From positions 1 through 5,506 of the forward strand of contig DATHVI010000128.1 in assembly GCA_035461385.1 (NCBI GenBank): a stretch of DNA of 5,506 bases, in the 5' to 3' direction. Positions 5,138-5,506 of this stretch are shown here, piece by piece. The notes beneath the pieces were generated by a model. It searched no databases. It saw only the letters and a program-made list of their open reading frames with translations, and was not told the DNA's origin. The translations under genes were made by a program, and so were the position numbers. The stretch comes from DATHVI01 sp035461385 (GTDB taxonomy: Bacteria; Actinomycetota; Thermoleophilia; Solirubrobacterales; 70-9). The stretch's first letter is position 1, and each line of letters starts with the position of its first letter.

Positions 5138-5506
5138 ATGCCGCTCGAAAGGAACGTTCTCCTCGGTAGTCGAGGGAAAGGTCACACTCGTGAGGAACTG
5201 GGGCCGCGAGTAGCCGCCCTGGCCACGCGCCAGTACGGGGTCGTGGCGCGACGGCAGCTACTCGGGCTCGGTTTCAGTGAATCCCAGATCGACCGGCTGC
5301 TACTGGCTCGATTCCTCCATCCGGTCCACCGTGGCGTCTACGCCGCCGGGCACGAGCGGCTGGCTCGCGAGGGGAAGTGGATGGCCGCGGTCCTCGCGGG
5401 TGGCCCGGGCGCGGTGCTGAGCCACCAGTCGGCCGGGATTCACTGGGCGGTCCTGCGGCCTTTTCCCTCGTTGCCCCACATCACCACGGCCGGGAAGAAG
5501 CGAAGG
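5138..5506 (+). CDS. AbiEi-antitoxin-like winged-helix protein (possible DUF559 type), cut at right edge, start uncertain
   Basis: The frame is open for 123 codons to the window edge. From about residue 26 it reads VAALATRQYGVVARRQLLGL, then an SESQIDRLLLARFLHPVHRG-type segment, VYAAGHE, and LSHQSAGIHWAVL. This is the N-terminal pattern of the AbiEi antitoxin-like winged-helix family (type IV toxin-antitoxin). In high-GC actinobacteria the pattern often heads stand-alone proteins with a DUF559 / Vsr-like nuclease-fold C-terminus, which would lie beyond the edge. No AbiEii-type toxin partner is visible. The only ATG that keeps the frame is at 5138, but the first 24 codons have about half A/T at third positions and no family resemblance. 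A GTG at 5190 with a Shine-Dalgarno reads MRNWGRE and then hits TAG, as if one base had been lost. Start or integrity is therefore open: true ATG start, frameshifted pseudogene or sequence error. Domain family fairly sure; role unknown. Confidence 0.65.
   Translation, partial: MPLERNVLLGSRGKGHTREELGPRVAALATRQYGVVARRQLLGLGFSESQIDRLLLARFLHPVHRGVYAAGHERLAREGKWMAAVLAGGPGAVLSHQSAGIHWAVLRPFPSLPHITTAGKKRR
5172..5181 (+). promoter_or_regulatory. Shine-Dalgarno-like site pointing to GTG 5190
   Basis: GAGGGAAAGG ends 8 nt before a GTG at 5190, which is good spacing. The reading frame from that GTG (MRNWGRE, then TAG at 5211-5213) stops after seven codons, just where the AbiEi-like frame becomes recognisable one frame over. 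The site therefore matters for deciding the true start of that gene. No comparable site precedes the ATG at 5138. Confidence 0.4.

Noticed and set aside
5089..5166. Small open frame from GTG 5089 (about 25 codons) in the spacer before the AbiEi-like gene
   Set aside because: No Shine-Dalgarno, no recognisable sequence, and too short to support.
3074..5185. 703-codon open frame on the minus strand antisense to the glycyl-tRNA synthetase and DUF3467 genes
   Set aside because: Its translation is Arg/Asp/Leu/Val-rich without recognisable motifs and lies opposite two well-supported genes. Long antisense open frames are expected when third positions are almost all G or C.

Overview
This is a GC-rich window with a strong G/C preference at third codon positions. 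It carries mostly housekeeping genes. The gene types, actinobacterial-style TANNNT -10 boxes and apparently leaderless starts suggest a high-GC actinobacterium. The proline/arginine-rich cytoplasmic tail of the LCP protein, the CQGNCPNRGC-type ROK kinase, the C-x-x-G-H form of the FmdB zinc ribbon and an AbiEi-like winged-helix protein make Thermoleophilia (Solirubrobacterales or relatives) my best guess. That placement is inference from family resemblance, not from a search.

Layout. On the minus strand, a ROK sugar kinase (454-1434) is followed with no gap by rsmI (453 to the left edge, C-terminus missing), forming a two-gene unit. A 54-bp divergent spacer separates the kinase from a plus-strand LytR-CpsA-Psr (LCP) cell-envelope gene (1489-2688). 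The LCP gene converges on a small minus-strand FmdB-type zinc-ribbon gene (2752-3033). A 112-bp divergent spacer then leads to the single-chain glycyl-tRNA synthetase (3146-4522, plus). After a 147-bp spacer comes a DUF3467 gene (4670-4993, plus) whose stop codon lies inside a tandem repeat and a GC hairpin. A further 144-bp spacer with a 14-bp palindrome precedes an AbiEi-antitoxin-like gene that runs off the right edge (about 5138 to 5506, plus).

How the genes relate. There is no single pathway. RsmI (16S rRNA methylation) and GlyRS (tRNA charging) serve translation. The ROK kinase feeds sugar into metabolism, and the LCP enzyme attaches glycopolymers to the wall outside the membrane. FmdB and DUF3467 proteins have no established function. 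The AbiEi-like gene is the only accessory-looking gene and has more mixed codon use than its neighbours.

I do not see a new defence or mobile system. The most useful observations are: (1) TA-starting -10-like hexamers exactly 12 nt before the start codon at three plus-strand genes, implying leaderless mRNAs; (2) a likely frameshift or misread start at the AbiEi-like gene; (3) a Ca-loop-like DxNxDGxxD insert and six extracytoplasmic cysteines in the LCP protein; and (4) a 22-bp tandem duplication containing the DUF3467 stop codon. The long open frames antisense to the kinase, LCP and glycyl-tRNA synthetase genes are high-GC shadows and are not annotated.
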